64,000 nucleotides of DNA from NCBI GenBank assembly GCA_947044405.1, contig CAMRHE010000029.1:705001-769000 (forward strand), given 5' to 3'. The position numbers were made by a program, and so were the translations under genes. This DNA is from Leptodactylus fallax (Eukaryota; Chordata; Amphibia; Anura; Leptodactylidae). The notes beneath the pieces are model-generated. The model saw only the letters and a list, made by a program, of their open reading frames with translations. It had not been told where the DNA came from and did not search any database. Positions 63,972 through 64,000 of this stretch are shown here, in pieces; position 1 is the stretch's first letter, and each line of letters opens with the position of its first letter.

Positions 63972-64000
63972 CTGAGGGAAAAAAGAAAATATCCACATTA

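Overview
The window is nuclear DNA from a vertebrate, most likely a frog or toad (inference). It carries a split Rho guanine-nucleotide exchange factor gene with GT-AG introns. The introns hold several Tc1-like transposon families, a CR1 LINE, L2-like LINE 3' ends with (ATT)n tails, V-SINE-like elements, and many palindromic TTAA-flanked MITEs. No bacterial-type operon, CRISPR array or phage gene is present.

One host gene spans nearly everything on the minus strand. Fifteen coding exons, read from 63971 down to 6536, join in frame through compatible phases into 650 codons plus a stop. The protein matches ARHGEF25 (p63RhoGEF/GEFT). It has an N-terminal [12 protein letters not shown] segment, a DH domain, a PH domain, a [13 protein letters not shown] extension and a [11 protein letters not shown]-terminus. 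The initiator exon(s) and promoter lie beyond position 64000. The stop codon is at 6536-6538, and the region below it is 3' UTR and downstream flank.

The rest is mostly mobile DNA, in introns and in the downstream flank. Intron 1 (46801-63651) holds a deletion-fused pair of Tc1 relics (53888-55963), then a Tc1 copy split by a 3-kb CR1 LINE (56050-60714). Intron 2 (35981-46701) holds two more copies of that same Tc1 family in opposite orientation, plus several MITEs. Intron 3 has a 422-bp near-perfect palindrome and an L2-like LINE end. Intron 4 has a Tc1 element with an apparently intact 340-residue transposase and a minisatellite built on a GTGATGTCAC-like unit. Intron 7 is mostly one Tc1-family element with an intact 345-residue transposase and DD38E spacing. 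Intron 11 has a decayed Tc1 inserted inside a TTAA MITE. Introns 13 and 14 are largely MITEs that end within tens of bases of exons.

The only gene likely to serve the host is arhgef25. The two intact transposases could act on their own family copies if expressed. I found no convincing undescribed multi-gene system. The most notable observations are the two intact transposases, three insertion histories readable base by base, the fused Tc1 pair, the inverted Tc1 pair, the large palindrome, and a Trio/Kalirin-like motif kept in the first exon seen here.
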